Shown: positions 9,005 through 17,962 of the stretch, piece after piece
How the letters are laid out: each line of letters starts with the position of its first letter
Position numbering within the stretch: position 1 is the first letter of the stretch
From: JACOMS01 sp964352785
GTDB lineage: Bacteria > Pseudomonadota > Alphaproteobacteria > Caulobacterales > Maricaulaceae
Reading direction: 5' to 3'
DNA: 64,000 bases
Assembly: GCA_964352785.1 (NCBI GenBank)
Contig: CAYGTI010000014.1
Location: 16,741 to 80,740 of the forward strand
Notes under the pieces: model-generated
Seen by the model: the letters and a program-made list of their open reading frames with translations, nothing else
Told to the model about the DNA's origin: nothing
Databases searched by the model: none
Position numbers and translations under genes: made by a program

Positions 9005-9890
9005 GCTCAGCACCCCAGACTGTGCCGCGCCGGATAATCTCATCGCCCACCATCAAGGCCGGGGCCGCAAGCTTGGGTGCGCCGTGACCAATACCGGGCA
9101 ATACGTCGAATAAATCCGCCGTCTTTTTCGAGTAACCAAGCCGCGTGACTCCCTCTGACGCCAAAACGCTTTCAAGTTCTTGGCTGATTAATTTGAGCGC
9201 AAAATCACCATCTTTCGCCTCAGCCGCCTCCAACAAGCTCTGCACCAGCCCCATCAAGCGCGGATCTTGCCGCCAATGGGTTTCAGACTGCGGCTCAGCG
9301 AGCCGCAGTAAAATATGATCCGCAGTCCGCAGCGCATCTGCAAGACTGTCAACAAATCCTGCCGCGTCCGCCGTAATGCGCGCTTCCGCCCGCATGAGAT
9401 TACCCGTGTGATCTTCGATGGCTGCAGGCCTCTTGATAAAGGGAAGCCGCTGCCACAGCGCCGCGCGGTTCGCCGGATCAATCAGGCGAAGTACGCTCAG
9501 CGCACCAACCGACATCAATGCGAGCGCAGATTGCTGAACCAAAGCCGTGAACGCCAAGAGGCCTGCCGCACCGTAAAATACGCCCTGCCCGGTTAAAAAG
9601 GATGTTTTTGGCTTTGGGACTTCATGCCAGATAATATCTGCGCCTGTCCCACGGTCAAGCACGCCCGCCCCCGCTTTGACCATTTCAACGAGCCAAAGCC
9701 CGACTTTATGTATTTGTGGATCTGAGCTATCACCCGCAAAGTTTGCGCCCGTACGATCCAGCGCTCTGCGGGCTTCAGAGACAATTTGTGCGGCGGTCAA
9801 GTTTCTTTGCCCGAGGCCTTCTTTTAAAGCTCTGCGCTCAAGCTCAAACGCGCGGGCAAGGGACGGAACTGTAGCGGGCAAGGACGGCAT
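8997..9890 (-). CDS. Unrecognised protein coupled to the Hsp70-like ATPase
   Basis: 297 aa with an N-terminal helical part, a hydrophobic central segment (about residues 85-115, GVFYGAAGLLAFTALV followed by LALMSVGAL) and a long helical C-terminal part. I recognise no domain. The gene ends inside the start of the Hsp70-like gene, which argues that the two products work together, perhaps at the membrane. The ATG at 9890 lacks a good ribosome-binding site; a GTG eight codons upstream or a TTG at 9941 are alternatives. xerC is divergent. Confidence 0.65.
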   Translation of the reverse strand: MPSLPATVPSLARAFELERRALKEGLGQRNLTAAQIVSEARRALDRTGANFAGDSSDPQIHKVGLWLVEMVKAGAGVLDRGTGADIIWHEVPKPKTSFLTGQGVFYGAAGLLAFTALVQQSALALMSVGALSVLRLIDPANRAALWQRLPFIKRPAAIEDHTGNLMRAEARITADAAGFVDSLADALRTADHILLRLAEPQSETHWRQDPRLMGLVQSLLEAAEAKDGDFALKLISQELESVLASEGVTRLGYSKKTADLFDVLPGIGHGAPKLAAPALMVGDEIIRRGTVWGAEHD

Positions 9891-9979
9891 AGGTGTGATG
9901 TTGGCATGCACACGGGCGGAGTCAAGACCAGCCGCGCACAACGCGCCTCAAAGTTTCGTTAACGCCTGAGTGTCACTGT

Positions 9980-10915
9980 GTGCAAGTGACAGTCTTAAAC
10001 AACATTAGCGCAGTCCAAGCGCTTGCACTTTTTCTCGATCACCTCTCCGGTGAGCGTAGGCTTGCCGTCAAAACAGTTGAAGTCTACCGACGAGATATCT
10101 CTGCTTTTCTTCTCTTTCAAACAGATCACTTGGGCAGAACGCCGATGCTAAATGATCTTGCATCCTTAAAAGTGACGGACTTTCGCGCCTACCTCGCACA
10201 CCGCCGCCGCGGCGAGATGTCATTATCTGCGGCCTCAATTGCGCAGCACCTGTCCGCGCTCCGCACATTTTATCGTTACCTTCGCCGCCGCTGGGATATA
10301 AATTGCGATGCGCTGAGCCTCATTAAAGGGCCGAGAGCAAAACCACCCCTACCCAAAGCGCTCAGCCCGTCAGGAGCCAAAGACATGGTGTCCAGTGCAA
10401 ACCACAGAGATGAACGCCCTTGGGTCAATGCCCGCAACGTTGCTGTCATGATGCTACTTTACGGGGCGGGTCTGCGTATTTCAGAAGCCTTGTCGTTGAC
10501 GGGCGCGGATGTTCCTCTTGGGGACGGGCTTCACATTACAGGGAAGGGCGGCAAGGTAAGAGCGGTTCCTCTGCTACCCGCCGTGCGCGCCGCAGTCGAT
10601 GCGTATGTCAGGCTTTATAAAAGACCTTTGCCGCCTGAAAAACCGCTCTTTCGCGGTATTCGCGGGGGCGGATTATCTGCCCGCCAAGTTCAGATGGATA
10701 TGGCCCATCTTCGCGGAGCGCTTGGCCTTCCGGAAACCGCAACCCCACATGCTCTGCGCCATAGCTTTGCAACGCATTTGCTCGCCGGAGGAGGAGATTT
10801 GCGAACGATCCAGCAATTACTTGGACATGAGAGCCTTACAACAACACAGCGATATACTGATGTTGACGCCGCCGCGCTACGCCGCGTTCATACGGCCGCT
10901 CACCCCCGCGCGTAA
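9980..10915 (+). CDS. xerC: Tyrosine recombinase XerC
   Basis: XerC acts with XerD at dif to resolve chromosome dimers. At 311 aa it has the normal size: an N-terminal SAM-like core-binding domain and a C-terminal catalytic domain. All catalytic residues are visible: Arg in GLRISE, Lys in GKGGKVR, HxxR in HALRHSF, His in GHESL and the nucleophile Tyr in QRYTDV. No ATG precedes the conserved region, so it appears to start at GTG 9980, or at a second GTG two codons later. Single-copy housekeeping context, not an integrase of a mobile element. Confidence 0.93.
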   Translation: MQVTVLNNISAVQALALFLDHLSGERRLAVKTVEVYRRDISAFLLFQTDHLGRTPMLNDLASLKVTDFRAYLAHRRRGEMSLSAASIAQHLSALRTFYRYLRRRWDINCDALSLIKGPRAKPPLPKALSPSGAKDMVSSANHRDERPWVNARNVAVMMLLYGAGLRISEALSLTGADVPLGDGLHITGKGGKVRAVPLLPAVRAAVDAYVRLYKRPLPPEKPLFRGIRGGGLSARQVQMDMAHLRGALGLPETATPHALRHSFATHLLAGGGDLRTIQQLLGHESLTTTQRYTDVDAAALRRVHTAAHPRA

Positions 10916-10931
10916 ATATGTGGGCATAATA

Positions 10932-11720
10932 CTATTCAAAGGATGAACTCGCGGTATCAGCAATCAGAAACACATCTGATCCACCAAGCGTGAGCGGGCC
11001 ATGCCCGCGGGGCAAACGGTCAAACCGGACCATCGCCATACCCAAACGGCCCTGCATATGCATAATTTCACCGACCACACGCTCGCCCAAAAGCAATTTA
11101 TCTCCTTCAATATTATCAGACACCTCAAACGCGGCCATGCGCTTGCGTACCTCTGTCTTTCTGTGCATGCGGCTGACGACTTCTTGGCCAACGTAGCAGC
11201 CTTTCTGGAAATCCAAGCCTGCGAGCTTGTCCATATTTGCGTTCGCCGGAAACGTTTCGCCCGTGCCAAAATCCCAGTGGCTGTCGGGTAAATTGAGCGA
11301 AAGTCGGTGCATGTTCCAAGCCACATCGCTGACGAGATCAGATGGGGGTGTTTTATTTGCGGCGCACAGCATCCGCCCCGCTTTAGCGTGTCTGGGATCA
11401 ACGCTCCCATGGGCGACATCCTCGCCCCATAGCGCATAAACTTGCATCTCGGCGCTAACATCTTCGATCACAATCGGTGCCCGCAGTCGGTACATTTTGA
11501 GCGGTTTAAACAAGGCCTCACCAAATTTGGCCGGAGTTTCAATATATAGACCGCCGCTTTGCCAGACAAACAAATCAGCAATAATTTTACCCTGCGGTGT
11601 CAGCAAAGCTGCAAATGTGAGAGGCGGGTGAAAGCTATTGGTCAACAGACCTTCCAGCCAAGCGGCCGCGCCGTCGCCTGAAATTTTAAATATAGTTCGG
11701 TTCAGATTGGCTATTGGCAT
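10932..11720 (-). CDS. ygfZ: YgfZ/CAF17-type folate-binding protein
   Basis: YgfZ is a tetrahydrofolate-binding relative of GcvT that supports assembly or repair of certain Fe-S enzymes. The signature KGCYVGQE is present at about residue 160. Length is 262 aa, at the shorter end for bacterial YgfZ. I chose ATG 11720 because GGAG lies 7 nt upstream; a longer frame has no such site. It converges on xerC with a 16-bp gap. Confidence 0.9.
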   Translation of the reverse strand: MPIANLNRTIFKISGDGAAAWLEGLLTNSFHPPLTFAALLTPQGKIIADLFVWQSGGLYIETPAKFGEALFKPLKMYRLRAPIVIEDVSAEMQVYALWGEDVAHGSVDPRHAKAGRMLCAANKTPPSDLVSDVAWNMHRLSLNLPDSHWDFGTGETFPANANMDKLAGLDFQKGCYVGQEVVSRMHRKTEVRKRMAAFEVSDNIEGDKLLLGERVVGEIMHMQGRLGMAMVRFDRLPRGHGPLTLGGSDVFLIADTASSSFE

Positions 11721-11803
11721 GTAACGCTCCTGTGGGCTATCATATGGCAATAGGTTTGCAAGTCCGCAAGTACGCGTGCTTAAGGTGTTTAGCCTTGATA
11801 TAC

Positions 11804-11829
11804 ATAAAGCGGCCCAAAGACCGCTTTAT
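11804..11829 (-). terminator. Hairpin downstream of the DUF1761 gene
   Basis: ATAAAGCGG and CCGCTTTAT form a perfect 9-bp stem around an 8-nt loop. It lies about 27 bp past the stop codon of the DUF1761 gene in the minus direction, followed by TTTATGTATAT, so it probably ends that transcript. Confidence 0.6.
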
Positions 11830-11855
11830 CAGTGTGTCTTAAATGGAGACGCCGT

Positions 11856-12293
11856 TTAGCCGATAGCGTCCTTACCCCGGAAAGCCGCATAGATCGCCGC
11901 CATCGCCAGATAACCCACCAGCAAATGCGTAAAGTCGACGATATAACCGCTCAAACTGTAGCTTCCATACAAACAGGCATAGGCCATAATCGGCGCTGCA
12001 ATAGTAACAAACAACCAAAAAGTGACTTTCAGGCAAGCTGGGAGGCGTTTGGCTCCTGCAAGATTAATGACCATTAAAACGCCCAATGCTTGGCCCAATG
12101 ATACGAGTAAACCCCAAACAAACACCATCGCGCCGAGCGCCTCCATATTTGCCTCCGCTTGCGCCTTGGTCATACCGGATGCTTCAAGCCACTGAGCTTC
12201 GAAGAGCATCCCGTACCAGATAAACCCGACCATGTAGAAAACGATGGTTGCAAGTAAGACAGCCAACCAACTGGTATTCATAATTTTTGGCAT
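11856..12293 (-). CDS. DUF1761 membrane protein
   Basis: 145 aa with four hydrophobic segments. The first part (WLAVLLATIVFYMVGFIWYG) has the aromatic pattern of DUF1761 proteins, small bacterial membrane proteins of unknown role. The start is placed at ATG 12293, with a GGGGAAA stretch upstream; ATG 12305 and ATG 12281 are alternatives. It stands alone, divergent from metG. Confidence 0.75.
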   Translation of the reverse strand: MPKIMNTSWLAVLLATIVFYMVGFIWYGMLFEAQWLEASGMTKAQAEANMEALGAMVFVWGLLVSLGQALGVLMVINLAGAKRLPACLKVTFWLFVTIAAPIMAYACLYGSYSLSGYIVDFTHLLVGYLAMAAIYAAFRGKDAIG

Positions 12294-12468
12294 AAATTTC
12301 CCCATTTTAGTGTAGCCATGATTGGCTATCGCAGAAAGGCTAGCAAAATTTAGAGTTAATTTCCAGTTAATTGAGTTTTGAAACAAAAGTCCGCTTTGCT
12401 CAATGATCAAAAGTGCTTGCGTGACTACGCCGCCGCGTTAGAACAATCGCCAAACAAAAGGACGGTTC

Positions 12469-14187
12469 ATGGCCCGCATTCTTATTACTTCCGCACTGCC
12501 TTACATCAACGGTGTCAAACATCTTGGCAATCTGGCGGGCTCTATGCTGCCCGCCGACGTTTACGCTCGCGCGATGCGCCTGATGGGACATGAGGTTCTG
12601 TATATTTGCGCAACGGATGAACACGGCACTCCGGCAGAGCTCGCGGCAAAGGATGCCGGGCTCGCTGTGGCCGATTACTGCGCGGCCATGCACGAAGCGC
12701 AAAAATCAGCGGGCGAAAATTTTCGTCTGTCATTTGATTACTTTGGCCGTTCTTCTGCCCCGTCGAACCATGCGTTAACTCAGCAATTTGCCACCGTTTT
12801 AGAAGCAAATGGTCTATTAGAGGAACGTACCTCGCGGCAGGTTTACTCCAACACAGATGGGCGTTTTCTACCGGACCGTTATGTTGAGGGCACTTGCCCC
12901 AATTGTGAGTTTGAAAAAGCGCGCGGCGACCAATGTGATAATTGCGGCAAACTGCTTGATCCCGTAGATTTGATTGATCCTTATTCTGCCGTCTCTGGCT
13001 CCAAAGATGTCGAAGTGCGCGAAACCAATCACCTCTATTTAAAACAATCCGATATGGCTGAACGCCTCAGGGCCTGGATTGATGGGTCCAAAGGTTGGCC
13101 CAATCTTGCGACGTCTATAGCCTATAAGTGGCTGGATGAAGGTCTGCGTGACCGCGCGATCACACGTGATTTAAAATGGGGTATTCCTGTCACCGACGCG
13201 GATGGAAACTTGCGCGAGGGTTTTGAGACAAAAGTCTTCTATGTCTGGTTCGATGCCCCGATTGAGTATATCGCGGCAACGCAAGACTGGGCCGCGCAGA
13301 CAGGCCAAGAGTGGGAGCGGTGGTGGCGCACAGATAAAGGCGCGGACAATGTTCAGTATGTTCAGTTTATGGGTAAGGACAACGTTGCCTTTCACACCTT
13401 GTCCTTTCCAACGACAATATTAGGATCCGGTGAGCCGTGGAAATTGGTTGACCAACTCAAAGCCTTTAACTGGGTCACATGGTATGGCGGTAAATTCTCG
13501 ACCAGTGAAAAGCGCGGCGTGTTTATGGATCAAGCCATTGACATTGCGCCGTCTGATTATTGGCGCTGGCACCTGATGGCGAACGCGCCGGAAAGCACAG
13601 ATGCGGCGTTTACGTGGGAAGAGTTCCAAGCCGGAATTAATTCTGATCTTGCCAATGTTCTGGGTAATTTTGTCAACCGGATCACAAAATATACAGTCTC
13701 AAAGTTCGGCGGCCAAGTGCCGGGCGGCGGAGAACCCGGCGAAGCGGAGAGTTGGATCATAAAAGAGCTACAAACGCGCTTGCCTGCGCTCATATCATAT
13801 TATGAGGCGCGAGAGTTTCGCAAAGCCATGGCAGAGACCCGGGCGATATGGGCCGCCGGGAATGAATACCTTACCAAAGCCGCGCCTTGGACTCATTATA
13901 AAACCGATGCGGATCAAGCCGCTATTGGGACTCGTACCGGGCTTAACTTGGTCGCTTTGTTCGGCATTCTCGCCCAGCCTATTATACCCGACGCGGCAGC
14001 AAAAATCTTGGGCGCTATGAATATTCCAGAGGAAAATCGAACTTGGAAATTTGGAGACTTTTCCGATATTCCAAACCTTATAGACGTTCTCCCGTTAGGG
14101 TTGAATATTTTTGCGCCTGATGTTTTATTTGCAAAAATCGAAGATTCAGATATTGAAGCTTGGTCAGAAAGATTCGGGGGAGAGTAA
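12469..14187 (+). CDS. metG: Methionine--tRNA ligase
   Basis: Class I aminoacyl-tRNA synthetase charging tRNA-Met. The HIGH-type motif (HLGNLAG after LPYINGVK), the four-Cys zinc knuckle (CPNC and CDNC, about residues 142-160), the FYVWFDAP segment and the KMSKS-equivalent (KFSTSEKRG) are visible. The last is a KFSTS variant found in a subset of MetRS. The length of 572 aa, without a C-terminal tRNA-binding dimerisation domain, fits. The ATG at 12469 is preceded by AAAGGACGGTTC. Confidence 0.96.
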   Translation: MARILITSALPYINGVKHLGNLAGSMLPADVYARAMRLMGHEVLYICATDEHGTPAELAAKDAGLAVADYCAAMHEAQKSAGENFRLSFDYFGRSSAPSNHALTQQFATVLEANGLLEERTSRQVYSNTDGRFLPDRYVEGTCPNCEFEKARGDQCDNCGKLLDPVDLIDPYSAVSGSKDVEVRETNHLYLKQSDMAERLRAWIDGSKGWPNLATSIAYKWLDEGLRDRAITRDLKWGIPVTDADGNLREGFETKVFYVWFDAPIEYIAATQDWAAQTGQEWERWWRTDKGADNVQYVQFMGKDNVAFHTLSFPTTILGSGEPWKLVDQLKAFNWVTWYGGKFSTSEKRGVFMDQAIDIAPSDYWRWHLMANAPESTDAAFTWEEFQAGINSDLANVLGNFVNRITKYTVSKFGGQVPGGGEPGEAESWIIKELQTRLPALISYYEAREFRKAMAETRAIWAAGNEYLTKAAPWTHYKTDADQAAIGTRTGLNLVALFGILAQPIIPDAAAKILGAMNIPEENRTWKFGDFSDIPNLIDVLPLGLNIFAPDVLFAKIEDSDIEAWSERFGGE

Positions 14188-14242
14188 TTATGGATTTTAG
14201 TACGGCGGCCAAGCTTATACGTTTGACTAAGCGCTTATCTAA

Positions 14243-14845
14243 ATGAAACTCTACGATTACCTCCCGTCTGGTAATTCCTATAAAGTGCGTCTGCTGCTCT
14301 CTTATTTAGGAGTACCTTACACGCATGTTCCGATCAATATTATTACCGGAGACAGTCAGACGCAGGCCTACAAAGCGCTTAATCCTGCGGGACAGATACC
14401 CTTGCTAGAGCTGTCAGATGGACGGCGGATTGCAGAGAGTAATGCGATCCTGTTTTTCCTCGCGGAAGGCACGCCCTATTGGCCGTCCAATGTGTTTGAC
14501 CAAGCTAAAGCTTTGCAGTGGATGTTTTTCGAACAATATAAACACGAGCCCTTTATCGCTGTCGCCCGATATATTCACCGCTATGCGATGGAGCGCCGCG
14601 AAGGAGAGTTGGAAAACCTCATGCCAAAAGGGTATGCGGCTCTCGACATTATGGAGTCCCATCTAGCAGATTATCTATGGTTTGTCGGAAGCGGGCCCAC
14701 TATTGCCGATATTGCGCTTTACGCCTACACCCATGTCGCAAGTGAAGGCGGGTTTGATTTAACCCAATATCCAAATATTTTGGCATGGCTTGACCGCGTA
14801 TCTGATCACCCCAGACACATCCGCATTACGGATGAACCAACATGA
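14243..14845 (+). CDS. Glutathione S-transferase family protein
   Basis: 200 aa. An N-terminal thioredoxin-like domain with MKLYDYLPSGNSYKVRL, NPAGQIPLLEL (cis-Pro) and ESNAILFFLAEG (glutathione-binding ES motif) is followed by an all-helical C-terminal domain with SGPTIADIALYAY. This is the typical GST organisation; a Ser in the first helix is the likely catalytic residue. The substrate is not predictable. It lies 55 bp after metG on the same strand and converges on xthA. Confidence 0.9.
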   Translation: MKLYDYLPSGNSYKVRLLLSYLGVPYTHVPINIITGDSQTQAYKALNPAGQIPLLELSDGRRIAESNAILFFLAEGTPYWPSNVFDQAKALQWMFFEQYKHEPFIAVARYIHRYAMERREGELENLMPKGYAALDIMESHLADYLWFVGSGPTIADIALYAYTHVASEGGFDLTQYPNILAWLDRVSDHPRHIRITDEPT

Positions 14846-15007
14846 GGTATCACCCCTAAACTCTATTTGATAAGCTGCACCTGCACACGTTTAAACCTTG
14901 CCAGCAGGCGAAAAGCTAATGCATTTCAGGTTTAATCATACTCAGAAGGGCATCGGAAAATGGGTGAAAAAAGACCAATTTTTGAATCCATTTCAACGCG
15001 AATTTCA

Positions 15008-15826
15008 CTAGATATCTAAAAGCTGGGTCAAAGGCACGTGATCAGAGGGTTTTTCTTTGACCCGCCACGGCGTTAATATGGCGTGGCCATCCGGCCCCAT
15101 AGCTTCTGCAGCAGGCCGTAATTTAGCGCTGACCCAAATGTGATCCAGACGCCGGCCGCGATTGGATGCAAAGACATCTTTAGCCCGGTATGACCACCAC
15201 GAATAAAGTTTATCCTCCTCGGCTGCGAACAACCTGGAACAGTCGGTAAAATCATGTGTCGTTAAAAGGTCATTCAATATATCCACCTCAAGCGGAGTGT
15301 GACTGACAACTTTGAGCAATTGCTTATGTGACCAGACATCATTTTCATGCGGCGCAATATTGAAATCTCCAACAATGACTTGCCCTGCATCGCCCAGCAC
15401 AAAGCGCTCGGTAAAATACATTTTCATGGCTGCTAAAAAATCGAGTTTATGCTGAAACTTATCATTCACAACAGGATCCGCTATATCCCCGCCCGCTGGT
15501 ACATAAAAATTATGAAGCTCAAACGGGTCAGTCGTCATGACGCGGGTGCTGACATGACGGGCATGATCCAACGGGCAAAAGGAGGTTTCAATTCTCTCAA
15601 GTGGAATTTTGGATAATATGGCAACGCCGTGATAGGCTTTCTGGCCGGACACTTCGATATGGACGTATCCAGCATCAATAAAAGGTTGATACGGAAACTG
15701 TTCAGGCAGGCATTTAATCTCCTGCAGGCACAAAACATCCGGTTTATCTTCGGCTAAATAATCCAGCACAAGTTGACACCGCAAGCGGACGGAGTTGATG
15801 TTCCATGTCGAAATTTTAATAGGCAT
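15008..15826 (-). CDS. xthA: Exodeoxyribonuclease III (AP endonuclease)
   Basis: XthA cleaves DNA 5' of abasic sites and has 3'-5' exonuclease activity. The family motifs are all present: STWNINSVR, LCLQEIK (metal ligand Glu), GDFNIAP, RLDHIWVS and the final SDHVPL catalytic Asp-His. 272 aa, normal length. The 162 bp between it and the convergent GST gene show no clear gene. Confidence 0.94.
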   Translation of the reverse strand: MPIKISTWNINSVRLRCQLVLDYLAEDKPDVLCLQEIKCLPEQFPYQPFIDAGYVHIEVSGQKAYHGVAILSKIPLERIETSFCPLDHARHVSTRVMTTDPFELHNFYVPAGGDIADPVVNDKFQHKLDFLAAMKMYFTERFVLGDAGQVIVGDFNIAPHENDVWSHKQLLKVVSHTPLEVDILNDLLTTHDFTDCSRLFAAEEDKLYSWWSYRAKDVFASNRGRRLDHIWVSAKLRPAAEAMGPDGHAILTPWRVKEKPSDHVPLTQLLDI

Positions 15827-15910
15827 GGTACGTGATGTAGCGTCATAGCTGGTTAGGCAAGTCTTATTTTACTGAAAATGAACGTATATTTTGCGGATAG
15901 AATTTCGAAT

Positions 15911-16852
15911 TTATTGAAACTCAAGACGTTCCTGCGAGAAGTAAAATAAAGACTGAATTTCTGGATCAAGTTCGATTTCGGCATCATCTGAGAGTGCGAA
16001 AATTTTACGGAAAGTTTCCTTGCGCTCAGCAAGCGCTGTTTCAAAATCCATTTCGATTTTAGCTTTCGCGCCAGACACCTCAAGCTCGAAGAGTAAACGT
16101 TCATATAAATCCATCCTGCCGAAAAGGTAGAACGATTCATATAATATCTTGCTGGCGATTTTGTCATGAATATCACGGTAAGCAAGTTGACTAAATATTT
16201 TTGAAACCGGCTTGAAGAGGAAATCAATTTCCTCGCCGATCTGCGGGTCCCGCAAAGCTCGAGACTTGAACTTCAAAAACTGGTCTTCAGCCGCCTTAAT
16301 CAAACTCTCGTCAACATGATTATTATAGATAATGAGGATATCGATGTCTGAGCCTTTTATTGTGGTTTCATACTCAGGATGAATCCGGGGAACAGCATGG
16401 CCAAGAAAATAGGCCACGTCGCCAGATATGAAAAAACAAGCATTTTCACTTAACGCCCCCAAAACATCTTCATCCAGAGACAAGATGGCTTGCCGCGCGA
16501 TGCCCGTTTTATGGCGGCTGATTGTACGGTGTTTGTTTGATAGCAATGCGCTACTCTCGAGCGCTTGTGTGCGTTGATGCGGTTGAAAGACAAGGCTGAA
16601 AGTCAAAAAATCACGTAAAATAGACGGGCTGAGACGCAATTGGTTTTCGCGCAGGATATCATACCGGAGGTAATAACGGGCACAATTAATAACCCGTAGC
16701 ATGTTGGACTGGTAACACACCCGCCAGAGGTCGATTGGGTTTGCCTCTGATGTTTTTAAGGAAAGCTCATTTCCTGTCAAAGGGCCATGAGTCTCAAGCA
16801 CGTCCATCACGCGGGCTTCAAGCGGGTAAAGGGTGTGATCAGGTGTTATCAT
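15911..16852 (-). CDS. Nucleotidyltransferase-fold protein with N-terminal winged-helix-like region
   Basis: 313 aa, not assigned to a named family. Residues about 1-60 look like a winged helix (THGPLTGNELSLKTS). The middle has the polymerase-beta nucleotidyltransferase pattern: SGDVAYFLG helix, then KGSDIDILIIY with the DxD pair, and a third acidic strand EIDFLF. The C-terminal half is helical and acidic. The ATG at 16852 has a good GGAG site. It could be a minimal nucleotidyltransferase or a non-catalytic relative. It stands between xthA and the ABM gene on the same strand, with 84-bp and 62-bp gaps. Confidence 0.6.
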   Translation of the reverse strand: MITPDHTLYPLEARVMDVLETHGPLTGNELSLKTSEANPIDLWRVCYQSNMLRVINCARYYLRYDILRENQLRLSPSILRDFLTFSLVFQPHQRTQALESSALLSNKHRTISRHKTGIARQAILSLDEDVLGALSENACFFISGDVAYFLGHAVPRIHPEYETTIKGSDIDILIIYNNHVDESLIKAAEDQFLKFKSRALRDPQIGEEIDFLFKPVSKIFSQLAYRDIHDKIASKILYESFYLFGRMDLYERLLFELEVSGAKAKIEMDFETALAERKETFRKIFALSDDAEIELDPEIQSLFYFSQERLEFQ

Positions 16853-16914
16853 ATCTTATCTCCACTCTTGCCGAGCAACAGAGCCCCTCTGTGAAGTTCG
16901 TTAAGCCCCGTTGT

Positions 16915-17205
16915 CTAGGACACAGACTCATAAACTTGAATATCCGGGCGAGCCGCAAGGCAAGCGCCTAGTGCGGGCTGCGCAGCAAGGAAATAATCTG
17001 TTTTGCCGTGCGCGTCTAAAGCCGCTTGATTCGCATATTTTTCCATAAAGACATATACACTTGGATCACTCTTTGATTTGAAAAGCTCATAAAGCACGCA
17101 GCCATCTTCGTTGGCATTGACTTTATGTGCGAGCGCTGAGGCTGCCGTTTCAAAATCCGCTTCTTTGCCTTCGGTTACGGTGAGTTTTGCAATAACGCCT
17201 ATCAT
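16915..17205 (-). CDS. ABM-domain protein (YgiN-like putative monooxygenase)
   Basis: 96 aa with an antibiotic-biosynthesis-monooxygenase fold: MIGVIAKLTVTEGKE at the start, then CVLYELFKSKSDPSVYVFMEKY, and LDAHGKTDYF near the end. These small dimeric alpha+beta proteins act on quinones or heme-like substrates, but many are uncharacterised. The ATG at 17205 is preceded by AGAGAG. It is downstream of hutC, but the 60-bp gap does not establish a link to histidine breakdown. Confidence 0.85.
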   Translation of the reverse strand: MIGVIAKLTVTEGKEADFETAASALAHKVNANEDGCVLYELFKSKSDPSVYVFMEKYANQAALDAHGKTDYFLAAQPALGACLAARPDIQVYESVS

Positions 17206-17264
17206 GATAATTCTCTCTTGCTATTTTTTATGGCATGACATGCGGCGCGGAAAAACACCAACAC

Positions 17265-17960
17265 TTAAATCCGGGTTTGCATGATAAAACCGGGGGCATA
17301 AGCTAACTGTACGCTCGTGATAGAGTCGAGACCATTCCATGTGACCCGGTTGATCATAAAAATAGCTGCGTCCACATCAATATCTAAAAGTTTGGCCACC
17401 GCTTCTGAGGCATTGGCCGCAGAAAATGTAATATCGCCATGCGTAAATAAGGCGTGTTCTATCAGCCATTCATTCGCGTTTGTACGTTCAAAGTCTACAT
17501 TTGAAATCTGGGGAACAGTTTCAAGATTAACCCAGCGGTCTTCAAACATAAACGGCCGCTCATCAGAAAAATGCAAGGACTTGAGATGCACCTGCTTTTT
17601 CCCTGCAGGCAACATCATCGTTTTGCATATGGTTTTCGGGGCGCGCGCAGAATGCCGGGAGATCAACTTATGACTATATAAAGACCCGCTCTGTTCTACC
17701 TGATGACGAATGATCGGAATATTTAAGACAGCCTTGCGGACAGGGTGACGCGAAACGTGTGTGCCTCCTTTGCGCCGCCGCTCCACAAGGCCAGACTCGG
17801 CTAGTTGCCGCAAAGCCCTGTTCACCGTTGCGCGGGCGCAGCCAAATTCCTCTGCCAACAAAACTTCGCCCGGGATTAACTCGCCCGGACGCCATTCGCG
17901 CTCTGAAATTCGGCGGCGAATTTCGGCTTGAATGCTTTGCCATGTTACGCGCTCGCTCAA
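17265..17960 (-). CDS. hutC: Histidine utilization repressor HutC (GntR family)
   Basis: 231 aa. An N-terminal GntR winged helix (PGELIPGEVLLAEEFGCARATVNRAL) is followed by a UTRA ligand-binding domain, as in HutC, which represses hut genes until urocanate binds. It appears to start at TTG 17960, two bases after the hutF stop codon, with AGGG upstream, and is probably translated by coupling. The likely operator is the dyad at 19349-19370 between hutF and hutI, so it would control its own operon and the divergent one. Confidence 0.9.
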   Translation of the reverse strand: MSERVTWQSIQAEIRRRISEREWRPGELIPGEVLLAEEFGCARATVNRALRQLAESGLVERRRKGGTHVSRHPVRKAVLNIPIIRHQVEQSGSLYSHKLISRHSARAPKTICKTMMLPAGKKQVHLKSLHFSDERPFMFEDRWVNLETVPQISNVDFERTNANEWLIEHALFTHGDITFSAANASEAVAKLLDIDVDAAIFMINRVTWNGLDSITSVQLAYAPGFIMQTRI

Positions 17961-17962
17961 GG

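Noticed and set aside
9980..10915. Integrase of a mobile element
   Set aside because: The sequence fits housekeeping XerC, with no attachment sites, cargo or tRNA target nearby.
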